Assembly (NCBI GenBank): GCA_900143635.1
Contig: FREY01000011.1
Location: forward strand, 79,164 to 143,163
Direction: 5' to 3'
Origin: Rhodobacteraceae bacterium Alg231-04
GTDB taxonomy: Bacteria; Pseudomonadota; Alphaproteobacteria; Rhodobacterales; Rhodobacteraceae
Length of the DNA stretch: 64,000 nt
The notes beneath the pieces are model-generated. The model made no database searches. It was not told where the DNA came from and saw nothing but the letters and a program-made list of their open reading frames with translations. A program made the translations under genes and the position numbers. Position 1 is the first letter of the stretch, and each line of letters opens with the position of its first letter. Shown here in pieces: positions 36,576 through 45,493 of the stretch.

Positions 36576-37268
36576 ATGAAACTCATTTGGCTTGGACATG
36601 GCAGCTGGCGCATTGAAACCGGCGATAAGGTGCTGCTGCTCGACCCCTGGCTTTCCGGCAACCCGGTGCTGGGCGAAGACCAGCATGCCGCAGCCATCGC
36701 AGGCGCCACACATATTGTTCTGACCCACACCCATTTCGACCATGTGGTGGATGTGCTGCCCCTGGCAAAATCGCTCTCCATTCCGGTGGTCGGCCAATAT
36801 GACCTGATGGGGTACTGGGCCGAGGCCGAGGGCATCGAGACAGTTGGTTTCAACAAAGGCGGCACGGTGGATCTGGGCGGCGTGAGCTTGTCCATGGTGC
36901 CCGCCTCGCACAGCTCTACCTTCTCCACCGCTGACGGGCTGCGCACCGGTGGTTCCGAAGTGGGCTACATGCTGCGGGCCGAGGGGCGCACGGTCTATTT
37001 CTCCGGGGATACGGATATCATGGCGGATATGGAATGGATGGGAGACTATTATAAGCCGGACGTCGGCGTACTGTCAGCCGGTGGCCATTTCACCATGGAT
37101 ATGAAAGGCACCGCCTATGCGGCCAAACGCTACTTCAATTTCAAAACGGTGATCCCCTGCCACTACAAGAGCTTCCCAATTCTGGAACAATCCGCCGAGA
37201 CGCTGGCTGCAGACCTGCCCGGTGTTGAGGTGATTGAGCCCGAAGTGATGGCAGAGATCACCCTTTGA
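36576..37268 (+). CDS. UPF0173-type metal-dependent hydrolase (MBL fold)
   Basis: This 230-residue metallo-beta-lactamase-fold protein has LTHTHFDHVVD (residues about 50-60), the HxHxDH ligand motif, then GHGSWRIE at the N-terminus and YFSGDTDIMADM and IPCHY further on. It belongs to the UPF0173 group, whose substrate is unknown. ATG 36576 was preferred over GTG 36573; GGGAGAG lies upstream. Confidence 0.9.
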   Translation: MKLIWLGHGSWRIETGDKVLLLDPWLSGNPVLGEDQHAAAIAGATHIVLTHTHFDHVVDVLPLAKSLSIPVVGQYDLMGYWAEAEGIETVGFNKGGTVDLGGVSLSMVPASHSSTFSTADGLRTGGSEVGYMLRAEGRTVYFSGDTDIMADMEWMGDYYKPDVGVLSAGGHFTMDMKGTAYAAKRYFNFKTVIPCHYKSFPILEQSAETLAADLPGVEVIEPEVMAEITL

Positions 37269-37369
37269 AGCCGTCAACGCGGGTCACAAGCGGGGCAGTC
37301 CCGGCCTCCCCGCCGGAAAACACGTGTTTAAGCCTATCGGCAAAAGTTTTGCTTCAATACTCTTGTCGC

Positions 37370-37975
37370 CTAGGGTCGTTTGAAACCGGCGCGCGCCGCA
37401 TCCGCCTTTTCGCGGCAGATGCAGCCTTTTGCGTGATCATTGATCAGCCCCATCGCCTGCATGAAGGCAAACACTGTGGTGGGGCCGACAAATTTCCAGC
37501 CCCGTTTCTTCAGCTCCTTAGACAGGGCGATGCTTTCCGGTGATGTGCTTTGCGTCTGCGGTTCCGGCAGGCTGTCAGGATCCGGCTCGTAGCCCCAGAA
37601 AAACGCCGCGAGCGAGCCTTCGCGCTCGACCATCTCCACGGCGCGGGCCGCATTGTTGATCACCGCCTCGATCTTGCCGCGGTGGCGCACGATGCCCGCA
37701 TCCCCCAGCAAACGCTCCACCTCCTGCGGACCATAATCGGCCATCACGTTAAAATCGAAGCCGTCAAAGGCGGCGCGAAAATTCTCTCTCTTGGTCAGAA
37801 TGGTCCGCCAGCTGAGGCCTGATTGGAAACTTTCCAGACAGACCTTCTCGAACAGGCGGATGTCATCGCTGACCGGATAGCCCCACTCCCTATCATGGTA
37901 GTCTGGAAACTCGGGCGCTGTCCCGGCCCAGCCGCAACGCGCATCGCCGTCTTCCCCTACATATAAGTCACTCAT
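37370..37975 (-). CDS. tag: DNA-3-methyladenine glycosylase I
   Basis: This 201-residue base-excision enzyme removes 3-methyladenine from alkylated DNA. The family motifs are RCGWAG near the start (first zinc-ligand cysteine), HDREWGYP, FQSGLSWRTIL, FWGY and the C-terminal LINDHAKGCICRE with remaining zinc ligands. The start is ATG 37975 (MSDLYVGEDGD). It adds to the alkylation-repair content of the window alongside the AlkC-like gene. Confidence 0.94.
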   Translation of the reverse strand: MSDLYVGEDGDARCGWAGTAPEFPDYHDREWGYPVSDDIRLFEKVCLESFQSGLSWRTILTKRENFRAAFDGFDFNVMADYGPQEVERLLGDAGIVRHRGKIEAVINNAARAVEMVEREGSLAAFFWGYEPDPDSLPEPQTQSTSPESIALSKELKKRGWKFVGPTTVFAFMQAMGLINDHAKGCICREKADAARAGFKRP

Positions 37976-38145
37976 CCCCTGCCCTTTACCTCTTTGCGGC
38001 TGCAAACCATTCCATATTGCCGGAAATTCCCGGATTGCAGCCCAGCCTGCCAGACCCGGCCCGCCCTAGCAAATAGACATCTTAGCAAACAGCGCCTGCG
38101 CGATCCCCTCTTGAGCCGCCCCAGCTCCTCGGGCAGTAAGGGCAC

Positions 38146-39510
38146 ATGGCCAAAACAAAATCCTTCTCCTGCTCCGCCTGCTCCGCCTCCTTTACCAAAT
38201 GGTCCGGCCGTTGCGATGGCTGTGGCGAGTGGAACACCATCTCCGAAGACAAGGCCCTGTCAGCCGGTCCTGCCAAGAAAACCCTTGGCGGCAGGCGTGG
38301 CAGCACCATTGCCCTCACCAGCCTCGCGACCGAGGAAACCCCGCCGCCGCGCACCACCTGCGGCGTGGGAGAGTTGGACCGCGTGCTGGGCGGCGGGCTG
38401 GTGCCTGCTTCGGCCATTCTGGTCGGCGGCGATCCGGGCATCGGCAAATCGACACTTCTGCTGCAGGCCGCAGCCCAATTCGCCAATGCCGGTATCAAGA
38501 CCATCTATGTCAGCGGCGAAGAAGCCTCGGCCCAGGTGCGCATGCGCGCCCAGCGCCTTGGCCTGCGCGACGCGCCAGTGCAGCTGGCGGCAGAAACCAA
38601 CCTGCGCGACATCCTGACCACGCTTGAGGCCGAGAAACCCCAGCTGGCCATTATTGATTCGATCCAGACCATGTGGGCCGACAATGTCGACAGCGTGCCG
38701 GGATCGGTCAGCCAGGTGCGCGCCGCCGCGCATGAGCTGACAACTTTTGCCAAACGCAACGGCGTCTCCATCATCATGGTCGGCCATGTCACCAAGGACG
38801 GCCAGATCGCCGGGCCACGTGTGGTCGAACATATGGTCGACACGGTGCTCTATTTTGAAGGCGAGCGCGGCCATCAGTTCCGCATTCTACGGGCGGTGAA
38901 AAACCGCTTTGGTCCGGCTGATGAGATCGGCGTGTTTGAAATGACCGGCGCGGGCCTCTCTGAAGTCATCAACCCTTCGGCCCTGTTTCTCTCCGAACGC
39001 GGCCAGCCGTCTCCGGGATCGGTGGTGTTTTCCGGGATCGAGGGCACCCGCCCGGTGCTGGTGGAAATGCAGGCGCTGGTCGCCCCCTCGCCCCATTCAC
39101 AACCGCGCCGTGCCGTGGTCGGCTGGGACAGTTCGCGTCTAGCGATGATCCTCGCAGTGCTCGAGGCACGCTGCGGCATTCCGTTTGCCGGGCTTGATGT
39201 CTACCTGAACGTGGCTGGCGGCATGAAAATCTCCGAACCCGCCGCCGACCTTGCGGTGGCCGCCGCCCTGCTGAGTGCGCGCGAGGACACCGCCCTGCCC
39301 GCCGATACGGTGGTTTTCGGAGAAATTTCCCTATCTGGTGCCCTCAGACCGGCCCCTCAGAGCGAAAACAGGTTGAAAGAAGCCCAAAAACTTGGTTTCT
39401 CCTCCGCAATCGCTCCAAGCGGCGGCAAATCATTTGAGATACCGGGGCTGACAGTGCGAAAGTCCGGCGATCTTACGGGATTTGTTGGCGAATTCTTCGG
39501 GGCCGGTTAA
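38146..39510 (+). CDS. radA: DNA repair protein RadA
   Basis: This 454-residue RecA-like ATPase aids branch migration in recombination. An N-terminal zinc finger (CSACSASFTKWSGRCDGC, residues about 9-26) is followed by Walker A GGDPGIGKST near 91-100, the RadA-specific KNRFGPADEIGVFEM and a C-terminal Lon-protease-like domain (LDVYLNVAGGMKISEPAADLA region). The length is standard. It is followed 39 bases later by the CvpA-family gene. Confidence 0.96.
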   Translation: MAKTKSFSCSACSASFTKWSGRCDGCGEWNTISEDKALSAGPAKKTLGGRRGSTIALTSLATEETPPPRTTCGVGELDRVLGGGLVPASAILVGGDPGIGKSTLLLQAAAQFANAGIKTIYVSGEEASAQVRMRAQRLGLRDAPVQLAAETNLRDILTTLEAEKPQLAIIDSIQTMWADNVDSVPGSVSQVRAAAHELTTFAKRNGVSIIMVGHVTKDGQIAGPRVVEHMVDTVLYFEGERGHQFRILRAVKNRFGPADEIGVFEMTGAGLSEVINPSALFLSERGQPSPGSVVFSGIEGTRPVLVEMQALVAPSPHSQPRRAVVGWDSSRLAMILAVLEARCGIPFAGLDVYLNVAGGMKISEPAADLAVAAALLSAREDTALPADTVVFGEISLSGALRPAPQSENRLKEAQKLGFSSAIAPSGGKSFEIPGLTVRKSGDLTGFVGEFFGAG

Positions 39511-39549
39511 GGTCGCAAAAAATCTGACGCAGAAATACAGGCGAGGGAC

Positions 39550-40104
39550 ATGGAAGGTTTCACCATTATCGACGGGGTTGTTGCCCTTGTCATCGTCGTA
39601 TCGGCGCTGCTTGCCTATTCGCGCGGCTTCGTCCGCGAGGCCATGGCGATTGCCGGCTGGATAGCCGCCGCCATCCTCGCATTCCTCTTTGCGCCGCAGA
39701 TCGAACCGCTGATGGCCGAGATCCCGGTCGCCGGCGAATTCATCGCCGACAGCTGCGAATTGTCGATCATTGCCGCCTTTGCCGCGGTCTTTGCCCTGTC
39801 GCTGATTGTAGTCTCCTTCTTTACACCGCTGTTCTCGTCGCTGGTGCAGCGCTCGGTTCTGGGCGGTGTCGATCAAGGCATCGGATTCTTCTTCGGCGTG
39901 CTACGCGGCATCCTCCTGGTTGCCATTGCCTTCTTCCTCTACTCGGTGGTGATGACCGGTCAGAGCTTCCCGATGGTGGATGACAGCCGCTCGGCCGCCG
40001 TCTTCCAGCGGATGACCGGCCAAATCGAGGACCGCAACCCTGAACAGGCGCTCGGCTGGCTGACTTCGCAATACGAAGAGCTGATCGGCCACTGCAGCCA
40101 GTAA
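39550..40104 (+). CDS. CvpA-family membrane protein
   Basis: This 184-residue inner-membrane protein has about four helices, starting with FTIIDGVVALVIVVSALLAYSRGFVREAMAIAGWIAAAI, the CvpA signature. CvpA homologues are linked to envelope homeostasis and purF expression in enterobacteria; purF is nearby here (43006) but not in the same operon. It follows radA and is closed by a terminator. Confidence 0.9.
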   Translation: MEGFTIIDGVVALVIVVSALLAYSRGFVREAMAIAGWIAAAILAFLFAPQIEPLMAEIPVAGEFIADSCELSIIAAFAAVFALSLIVVSFFTPLFSSLVQRSVLGGVDQGIGFFFGVLRGILLVAIAFFLYSVVMTGQSFPMVDDSRSAAVFQRMTGQIEDRNPEQALGWLTSQYEELIGHCSQ

Positions 40105-40129
40105 GCGCAACCAAAGACCTCTTTCAATC

Positions 40130-40153
40130 GGGCGCCTCTGGGCGCCCTTTTGC
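40130..40153 (+). terminator. Intrinsic terminator of the CvpA-family gene
   Basis: GGGCGCC and GGCGCCC pair around a four-base loop (40130-40147), followed by TTTT in the plus-strand transcript. Confidence 0.75.
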
Positions 40154-40233
40154 ATTCTCGCCGTCCCCTTTCCAGCAAATACTCCCGCCGCAGGCGGCAG
40201 CGCGCCGCAGGCGCGGTGCCCGGCCCGCCCGGC

Positions 40234-40274
40234 CCGCCCGGCATTGCGCATCTGCGATGCGCAATGCCGGGCGG
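40234..40274. repeat. Perfect 18-bp inverted repeat between the cvpA-like and hxlR-type genes
   Basis: Arms 40234-40251 and 40257-40274 are exact reverse complements around a five-base loop. It is very GC-rich and has no T tract on either side. It sits nine bases beyond the HxlR stop, between convergent genes, and may act as a bidirectional transcription barrier or RNA 3'-end structure. Confidence 0.8.
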
Positions 40275-40283
40275 GAGCGCCGC

Positions 40284-40652
40284 CTAGCGGGCGTCATACC
40301 CTGCCCTGTTCCGGCTCACAGCCTCGTGGCGTTCAGCGGCCCATATGGCAAGCCCTTTCAGGTGCTGTAGCAATTCGCGCCCCAGATCGCTCAGCGCATA
40401 AGACACCGCAACAGGCGGGCCCGGATCCACCGTCCGTATCAGATAGCCGTCCCGCTCCATCTTACGCAGGTTCTCGGTCAGCACCCGCTGGGTCACATCA
40501 CCCAGGGTCCGTTTCAACGCACCAAAGCGCAACCCACCGTCCTCCAGCGACAGCGCGATCAGCATCTGCCATTTGCCTGTCACCTGTGACAACACCTGAC
40601 GGATCGGGCACAGGTCACCCTCTTCCTTGGACAATACGGTTACCGGAAGCAT
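40284..40652 (-). CDS. HxlR-family transcriptional regulator
   Basis: This 122-residue winged-helix protein matches the HxlR/YtfH family: CPIRQVLSQVTGKWQMLIALSLEDGGLRFGALKRTLGDVTQRVLTENLRKMERDGYLIR spans residues about 15-73. The single conserved Cys15 is a possible redox or electrophile sensor. It is divergent from the double SnoaL-like gene at 40746, its likely target. Confidence 0.92.
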   Translation of the reverse strand: MLPVTVLSKEEGDLCPIRQVLSQVTGKWQMLIALSLEDGGLRFGALKRTLGDVTQRVLTENLRKMERDGYLIRTVDPGPPVAVSYALSDLGRELLQHLKGLAIWAAERHEAVSRNRAGYDAR

Positions 40653-40674
40653 ACTTGGTTCCTTATTAGTGCGT

Positions 40675-40701
40675 AATTGATACTTGATGCAGAATTGATA
40701 C
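40675..40701. promoter_or_regulatory. Direct repeats, candidate HxlR binding sites
   Basis: AATTGATAC occurs twice, at 40675-40683 and 40693-40701, with an 18-base period, between the HxlR gene and its divergent neighbour. Spacing near two helical turns suits a dimeric winged-helix regulator. Confidence 0.45.
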
Positions 40702-40745
40702 CAACAGGGGCGTTGCTGAGGCAACCAGAATTGAAAGGAAAGAAA

Positions 40746-41516
40746 ATGTCCCCCACCGAGATCGTGCTCAGCGCAGTCGCCGCACTCTTTACCAGTTTTG
40801 ACCCCGAAGCCGCAGAACAGCTGCTGGCGCCGGACTATATCCAGCACAACCCAGCCGTCCCCACCGGTGCGGCACCGATCCTCGGCTTTATCCCGGCGCT
40901 GAAGGACAGTGGCATTTCGGTGACCACCCACCGGGTGATTTCCGAAGGCGAAATGGTGGTGCTGCACAATACATATAAAAACGCCCAGGCCTTTGGCGGC
41001 GACACATTGGTCGCCTTCGACATCTTCCGCGTTGAGGATGGCAAGGTGGCTGAACACTGGGACAACCTGCAGCCCCTGGCCGCGCCCAATCCCTCGGGCC
41101 GCAGCATGACAGATGGCACCACCGAGGTAACCGATCTGGACCAAACCGCCGCCAACAAGGCGCTGGTCGAAGGCTTTGTACGCGATGTGTTGCAGGGCGC
41201 GGCTCCGCAAAAGATCACGGCCTATGTCTCCACTGAAACCTACCTGCAGCACAATCCGATGGTGGCCGATGGCCTGGAAGGTCTGGGGGCCGCACTGAAG
41301 GCCATGGCCGAGGCCGGCCAGCCGATGGCCTATAGCGACACGCCTATTGTCGTGGCCGAGGGCAATTTCGTTTTCACCGCTTCCGAGGGCACCTTGGGTG
41401 ATACTCCCACTGCCTTTTTCGATCTGTTCCGTGTCGAGGGTGGCAAGATTGTCGAACATTGGGACGTGATCTCTGCCATTCCGGCCGAAATGGCCCACGA
41501 CAACGGCAAGTTCTGA
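40746..41516 (+). CDS. Double SnoaL-like (NTF2-fold) protein
   Basis: This 256-residue protein contains two tandem SnoaL-like domains. The first has LLAPDYIQHNPAVPTG and VAFDIFRVEDGKVAEHWDNLQPL; the second repeats the pattern as STETYLQHNPMVADG and FFDLFRVEGGKIVEHWDVISAI. The family includes polyketide cyclases and many uncharacterised small-molecule enzymes. Fusion of two copies makes an internal pseudodimer. It is preceded by an AAGGAAAG site and controlled, by inference, by the divergent HxlR regulator. Confidence 0.85.
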   Translation: MSPTEIVLSAVAALFTSFDPEAAEQLLAPDYIQHNPAVPTGAAPILGFIPALKDSGISVTTHRVISEGEMVVLHNTYKNAQAFGGDTLVAFDIFRVEDGKVAEHWDNLQPLAAPNPSGRSMTDGTTEVTDLDQTAANKALVEGFVRDVLQGAAPQKITAYVSTETYLQHNPMVADGLEGLGAALKAMAEAGQPMAYSDTPIVVAEGNFVFTASEGTLGDTPTAFFDLFRVEGGKIVEHWDVISAIPAEMAHDNGKF

Positions 41517-41909
41517 TCCGGCCTCGCCCAAACCGAGGGCCGCGCTTTGCGGCCTTCGGAACCGGATCTGCTGTCGACAAGATCGGAAACTGTAAACCGC
41601 AATGGCGCCCCATTAACGCCTTATTTACCTTTATTAAGATTAACGAAACCCATTAACCACCTATTAACAAATAGGAATCATTCGAATCAAATCCACCGCC
41701 ATCCCGGTCGGATGCGCTGATTTTCTTAACGAAACCTGACCCAGCAGTTCAAAATCCTTAACAATCCCGCCGATCAGAGCGCATTTTTTCCAAAAAAGAC
41801 GCCAAATCCGGTCTTGGCCCGATTGGTGCCCCATTTCCGTCCCAATTCACGGGCTTCTTAGGTTCAACGGCAAAACGCCAGCAACCAACGCTCAGAAGGA
41901 ACGGTCATA
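41517..41909. other. AT-rich intergenic region with CtrA-like sites
   Basis: This 393-base gap holds no supported gene. It contains a perfect TTAA-N7-TTAAC sequence at 41653-41668, the binding pattern of the cell-cycle regulator CtrA, and an 11-base direct repeat TTAACGAAACC at 41640-41650 and 41726-41736. A GC-rich hairpin follows the SnoaL gene near 41533-41560, without a T tract. Confidence 0.5.
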
Positions 41910-42581
41910 ATGCTTCTTGATCATTTCAACGCATTCGAAGACTTCCAGCCCGCAGACCTGCTGCTGGACTTCCCCTTTGCCAAGCCTGAGCGTATCGAAC
42001 GTCCCCGCCGCAGCGCCCGTCCCCGTACCGGTGGCTTCCTTCCCGGCACCATGGTCGACACCGACCGCGGCTTTCTGGAAGTACGCGACCTGAAGCCGGG
42101 CGACATGGTCTACACCCTTGATGGCGGTGCACAGGAAGTTGCCGCGGTGAAACACTCGGTGCCGCGTCTCACCACTTTGATGCATGTGCCGGCTGGTGCT
42201 CTGGGCAATGACACAGATCTCATCCTGCCCGCCGATCAGATGGTGGCGCTGGAACTGGACGCCGCCGAGCGTCTGTTTGATGTGCCGCTGGTGATGACCA
42301 AACTGATTTCCCTCTCCGGCTACAAGGGCATCACCCCCGCCCTGCCCGAGCGTCTGGCCCGTATCCATCTGGAATTTGCAGAGGAAGAACTGGTCTGGGC
42401 CGAAAGCGGCATGCTGATCCAGGCCGCAGGCAACAGCCTTGATTCGGCTTACCGCCGCCTGTCCCTGTCCGAAACCCGCCAGATCCTCGCCTCCGAAGAA
42501 GGCCGCGCCCTGGCCCTGACTGGCCGCGACGCCGAGGCAGACACAGACCTGATGCCCCTGCCTGCCGTTCTGGCCGCCTGA
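41910..42581 (+). CDS. Stand-alone Hint-domain protein (degenerate)
   Basis: This 223-residue protein contains a Hint fold related to hedgehog and intein autoprocessing domains: FLPGTMVDTDRGFLEVRDLKPGDMVYTLDGGAQEV covers the N-terminal blocks at residues 43-77. In self-processing members the first residue is Cys; here the position reads Gly-Phe (GGFLPGT, 41-47), and the later His of the DHR motif is Gln (PADQMVAL). Protein splicing or cleavage is therefore unlikely. Such proteins are frequent in Rhodobacteraceae with no known role. A possible CtrA box lies 240 bases upstream. Confidence 0.8.
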   Translation: MLLDHFNAFEDFQPADLLLDFPFAKPERIERPRRSARPRTGGFLPGTMVDTDRGFLEVRDLKPGDMVYTLDGGAQEVAAVKHSVPRLTTLMHVPAGALGNDTDLILPADQMVALELDAAERLFDVPLVMTKLISLSGYKGITPALPERLARIHLEFAEEELVWAESGMLIQAAGNSLDSAYRRLSLSETRQILASEEGRALALTGRDAEADTDLMPLPAVLAA

Positions 42582-43005
42582 TCCGGATCCGGCCATCCCG
42601 GCCTGATCACCCCTGCCAACCGTGCCGATGCCACCGCAGTTCCCCTGCCGGTGGCATTTCTATGTGATCCTTTGATGACAGCGCCGCCGCGACCCTCTAT
42701 GTGGAACCCACGAGCCATTACGGATTCGGAGCCACACAGCCTTGCCGATGCCGCCACTGCCTTTTTCCCCTGTTTTCCGCGCCCGGCGGTTGCCCTCGTG
42801 CAGCCGGTCCTTTGGTGCGATCTATATCGGTCTCCAGTGACGCGCGTGCATGATAACGGGCAGCGCGCTGCCCAGACGTCCGCGCCGGGCGGCGGTTTCT
42901 TCTGTAAATTGGATCAAAGCCGCGTTAGGAAGCGCGCAATCTCATCTCAGCTGACGTAGACCGCAGCAGACGAACAGAAACGCGACTTGGAACTGGAGCA
43001 ATTCA
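42582..43005. other. Intergenic region upstream of purF
   Basis: This 424-base gap shows no convincing gene. It holds a 16-bp perfect palindrome, GGGCAGCGCGCTGCCC at 42858-42873, 132 bases before the purF start, which could be an operator or RNA hairpin. No known riboswitch class was recognised. Confidence 0.4.
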
Positions 43006-44529
43006 ATGTGCGGGATCTTGGGGATCGCAAACCGGAACGACCATGTGTTTGCAGAAATTTACGACGGGCTGCTGATGCTCCAGCACCGGGGACAGGATGC
43101 CTCGGGCATTGTCACCTATACCGGTGAGAACTTCCGCGAACGCAAAGCAAACGGTCTGGTCAAGGACGTGTTTGGCACCGCCGACACCGAAACCCTGACC
43201 GGCCGCATCGGCATGGGCCATGTGCGCTACCCCACGGCGGGATCGCTCAGCGCGGCCGAGGCACAGCCTTTCTTTGTGAACGCGCCCTACGGGATCTACC
43301 TGATCCACAACGGCAACCTCACAAATACTCAGGAACAGCGCGAAAAGGTCACTGCGAAATACTCGCGTCACCTGCGCACCACCTCGGATTCAGAAGTGCT
43401 GCTGAACGTGCTGGCCGACAAGATCGCCGATGCGATCAAGGTCAACGGCACCGCCGACCCAATCCGCAACCTGTTTGCGGGCGTGAAAATGACCATGGAG
43501 CGCATTCAGGGCGCTTATTCTGTGATCTGTCTGGTTGCCGGCGTTGGCATGCTCGCCTTCCGCGACCCGCGCGGCATCCGTCCGTTGTCGATCGCCAAGC
43601 GCGGCGATAATGGCGCGGGCGACGATTACGCCTTTGCCTCCGAGGATGTGGCCTTTGGCATCAACGGCTTTGAAAAGCTGCGTGACGTCGCCCCCGGCGA
43701 GGCGGTTCTGATCGATCTGGACGGCAATATGCACAGCACCCAGGCTGTCGAAGGCAACCTCACCCCCTGTATCTTTGAATATGTCTATCTGGCGCGTCCC
43801 GATTCGATGCTGGACGGCATTTCGGTCTACAAAACCCAGATCCGCATGGGGCAGACGCTTGCCAAGCAGATCCAGGAAGCCGATCTCGACATCGACGCCA
43901 TCATTCCGGTGCCAGACAGTGCCCGCCCGGTGGCGCTGGAAGTCTCCAACATCATGGGCATCCGCTACCGTGAGGCGCTGGTCAAGAACCGCTATGTGGG
44001 CCGGACCTTCATCATGCCGGGACAGGAAGAGCGGCAGAAATCCGTCCGCCGCAAGCTGAACGCCATCCCGCTGGAGATGAAGGACAAAAACATCCTTCTG
44101 ATCGACGACAGCATCGTGCGCGGCAATACGATCAACAAGATTGTACAGATGTGCCGCGAGGCTGGTGCCAAAAAGGTCTATATCGCCTCGGCCTCGCCGC
44201 CGGTGAAATACCCCAACGTCTATGGCATCGACATGCCCACCAAACACGAGCTGATCGCCAATGGTCTCAGCATCGACGAGATCCGCGAAGAACTGGGCGC
44301 GGACGCGCTGTTCTACCAGAAACTCGAAGATCTGATCTGGGCCGCCAAGGAAGGCAACCCCGAGATCAAGCAGTTCGATTGCTCCTGCTTTGACGGCAAC
44401 TATATCACCGGCGTCACACCTGAGTATCTGGAAGGGCTGGAGAGCAGCAGCCGCGTCAGCAAGAAGATCAAGGACATGCCTGCGGCAGGCGCGTCTTGGA
44501 ATGCTTCGGCCCTGAACGCCGGCAGCTGA
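43006..44529 (+). CDS. purF: Amidophosphoribosyltransferase PurF
   Basis: This 507-residue enzyme carries out the first committed step of purine synthesis, making phosphoribosylamine from PRPP and glutamine. The N-terminal nucleophile Cys2 (MCGILGIANR) begins the glutaminase domain without a propeptide. The PRPP-binding motif ILLIDDSIVRGNTI lies near residues 364-377. The start at 43006 is fixed by that Cys. The length fits the family. Confidence 0.97.
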   Translation: MCGILGIANRNDHVFAEIYDGLLMLQHRGQDASGIVTYTGENFRERKANGLVKDVFGTADTETLTGRIGMGHVRYPTAGSLSAAEAQPFFVNAPYGIYLIHNGNLTNTQEQREKVTAKYSRHLRTTSDSEVLLNVLADKIADAIKVNGTADPIRNLFAGVKMTMERIQGAYSVICLVAGVGMLAFRDPRGIRPLSIAKRGDNGAGDDYAFASEDVAFGINGFEKLRDVAPGEAVLIDLDGNMHSTQAVEGNLTPCIFEYVYLARPDSMLDGISVYKTQIRMGQTLAKQIQEADLDIDAIIPVPDSARPVALEVSNIMGIRYREALVKNRYVGRTFIMPGQEERQKSVRRKLNAIPLEMKDKNILLIDDSIVRGNTINKIVQMCREAGAKKVYIASASPPVKYPNVYGIDMPTKHELIANGLSIDEIREELGADALFYQKLEDLIWAAKEGNPEIKQFDCSCFDGNYITGVTPEYLEGLESSSRVSKKIKDMPAAGASWNASALNAGS

Positions 44530-44673
44530 TTTTGTCGCTTCGAACCGCAGGGATCGAAGCAGAGTTTGAAACTGGCGGCAGACAGCGGTAAAAGCCGCCG
44601 GTCACCAGAATCACCGGGCGCAGGCCAGTTTTGGCCCGCGCCCTTTCATTTGCCCTCCCCGAAAGGCCCGCCC

Positions 44674-45237
44674 TTGGATCCGCATCTCGCCCGCATGCTG
44701 ATGTCGTCGCGCAAGTGCCGCTGTTGCGGCGCTACCTTTGCGCAATTGCTAAGCCTGGCCTGCGACCGCCCCGACATGGCACCCGAAGACCTGCCGGTGC
44801 AGGACAATTCCGCCATTCTGGCCGAAGGCGGCGACATCCTGACCGAAGATTTCTGCCGGGTTGGTGATTTCTACTTCCTGCGCGCGGTTCTGGCGGTTCC
44901 CCTGTCGGGCACCGACGGCAACGAATTCATTCTCGGCACCTGGGCCAGCGTCAGCGACGAGGTTTTCAGAAATTACCTCGACCAGTTTGAGCTGCGCGAA
45001 ATGGCCGAGATGGACCCGGCCCCCGCCTGGCTGTCCAATGCCATCCCACCCGGTCACCCGGAACCGGCGGCCTGTATGCTGCATCTGCAGGATGGCGGCG
45101 AATACCCCGAGCTGAAGATCTCAGAAGGCAGCCATCCGCTGCATGCCCTGCAAAAGCACGGCGCCCAGCTGGAAGAGCTGCTCGAGCTGCTGCATGCCTA
45201 TGGCCACGATCTGCCTTCGCTGGTCTACGATTCCTGA
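44674..45237 (+). CDS. DUF2199-domain protein
   Basis: This protein of about 187 residues has a DUF2199-like pattern: a CRCCGATFAQLL metal-binding start, then ILTEDFCRVGDFYFLRAVLAVPLSGT and FILGTWASVSDEVF. Its function is unknown. The start is uncertain: TTG 44674 and ATG 44695 are both plausible, and the frame is open back to 44566. It follows purF by 144 bases on the same strand and might be cotranscribed. Confidence 0.75.
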   Translation: MDPHLARMLMSSRKCRCCGATFAQLLSLACDRPDMAPEDLPVQDNSAILAEGGDILTEDFCRVGDFYFLRAVLAVPLSGTDGNEFILGTWASVSDEVFRNYLDQFELREMAEMDPAPAWLSNAIPPGHPEPAACMLHLQDGGEYPELKISEGSHPLHALQKHGAQLEELLELLHAYGHDLPSLVYDS

Positions 45238-45493
45238 CCCGGCAGCTTCGAACCGGTTTCAAGATGTGACCGCCGCCCTTGCACCCAATGCATATCTTTG
45301 GGCGGCGCTCCGCTCAGTTCGGACCCTCTGCGCGGCACCCTGCCGATGCGATGACCCCCTCGCTCTGGCCTGCGGCGCGCCACACTGCTAGTCGAAGCCG
45401 CCAGCAGAGACCGCCATAAGGTCTCATCATCCCATTCCGAAAATGATCAAGCCCGGCCGCCCCTGTCCACGGCGGCCGACGGAGCCCTTTGCC

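Noticed and set aside
42651..42959. A 102-codon open frame upstream of purF
   Set aside because: It has no ribosome-binding site, no recognisable domain and a composition like the surrounding non-coding sequence.
45241..45493. A small gene between the DUF2199 gene and the PilP-like gene
   Set aside because: The open frames here lack ribosome-binding sites and coding-like composition.
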